Source: Propionibacteriaceae bacterium (GTDB taxonomy: Bacteria; Actinomycetota; Actinomycetes; Propionibacteriales; Propionibacteriaceae). Taken from it: a stretch of 13,020 bases of DNA. Each line of letters begins with the position of its first letter. Position 1 is the stretch's first letter. The stretch covers positions 1-13,020 of the forward strand of contig JAJTCL010000035.1 of NCBI GenBank assembly GCA_021323255.1. The letters run 5' to 3'. A program made the position numbers and the translations under genes. The notes beneath the pieces were generated by a model. The model was not told the DNA's origin. It saw only the letters and a list, made by a program, of their open reading frames with translations, and did not search any database. Below are positions 13,015-13,020 of the stretch, one piece after another.

Positions 13015-13020
13015 GACTTC

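Overview
The window is high-GC DNA whose protein families point to an actinobacterium: a WhiB7 regulator, the actinobacterial helicase UvrD2 with an HRDC tail, and a DUF5679-type zinc-ribbon protein. Gene content and order from uvrD2 to the right edge (uvrD2, whiB7, ABC1-family kinase, ThiF-like protein) match the mycobacterial Rv3198c-whiB7-Rv3197-Rv3196 neighbourhood as I remember it. The genus cannot be fixed from this window.

Layout. Positions 1-5865, minus strand: recC followed by recB with an ATGA overlap; recB runs off the left edge before its nuclease domain, and recD is expected further left. Positions 5866-6079: a divergent intergenic region holding copy 1 of a roughly 115-bp dispersed repeat. 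Positions 6080-6583, plus: a GNAT acetyltransferase. Positions 6584-6835: an intergenic region with a 51-bp tandem repeat and a candidate leaderless promoter. Positions 6836-9010, plus: uvrD2. Positions 9011-9594: a long non-canonical leader with an AT-rich box plus -35/-10 promoter, two overlapping upstream ORFs and a strong intrinsic terminator, i.e. a whiB7-type attenuation region. Positions 9595-9888, plus: whiB7. Positions 9889-10262: a convergent gap filled by a 32-bp inverted repeat around a 76-nt loop, joined to copy 2 of the dispersed repeat. Positions 10263-12649, minus: a ThiF-like/RRE-like protein gene overlapping an ABC1/UbiB-family kinase gene by ATGA. Positions 12804-12831: a perfect 12-bp hairpin. 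Positions 12856-13014, minus: a complete 52-residue zinc-ribbon protein.

How the genes fit together. RecB and RecC are subunits of the RecBCD double-strand-break resection machine, and UvrD2 is a repair/replication-linked SF1 helicase, so the left two thirds is a DNA-repair block. WhiB7 is the antibiotic-stress activator of intrinsic resistance genes; its leader is the most information-rich non-coding part of the window. The ThiF-like and ABC1 proteins are translationally coupled and probably act together, but their substrate is unknown. No tRNA, rRNA, CRISPR array, transposase or phage gene was seen.
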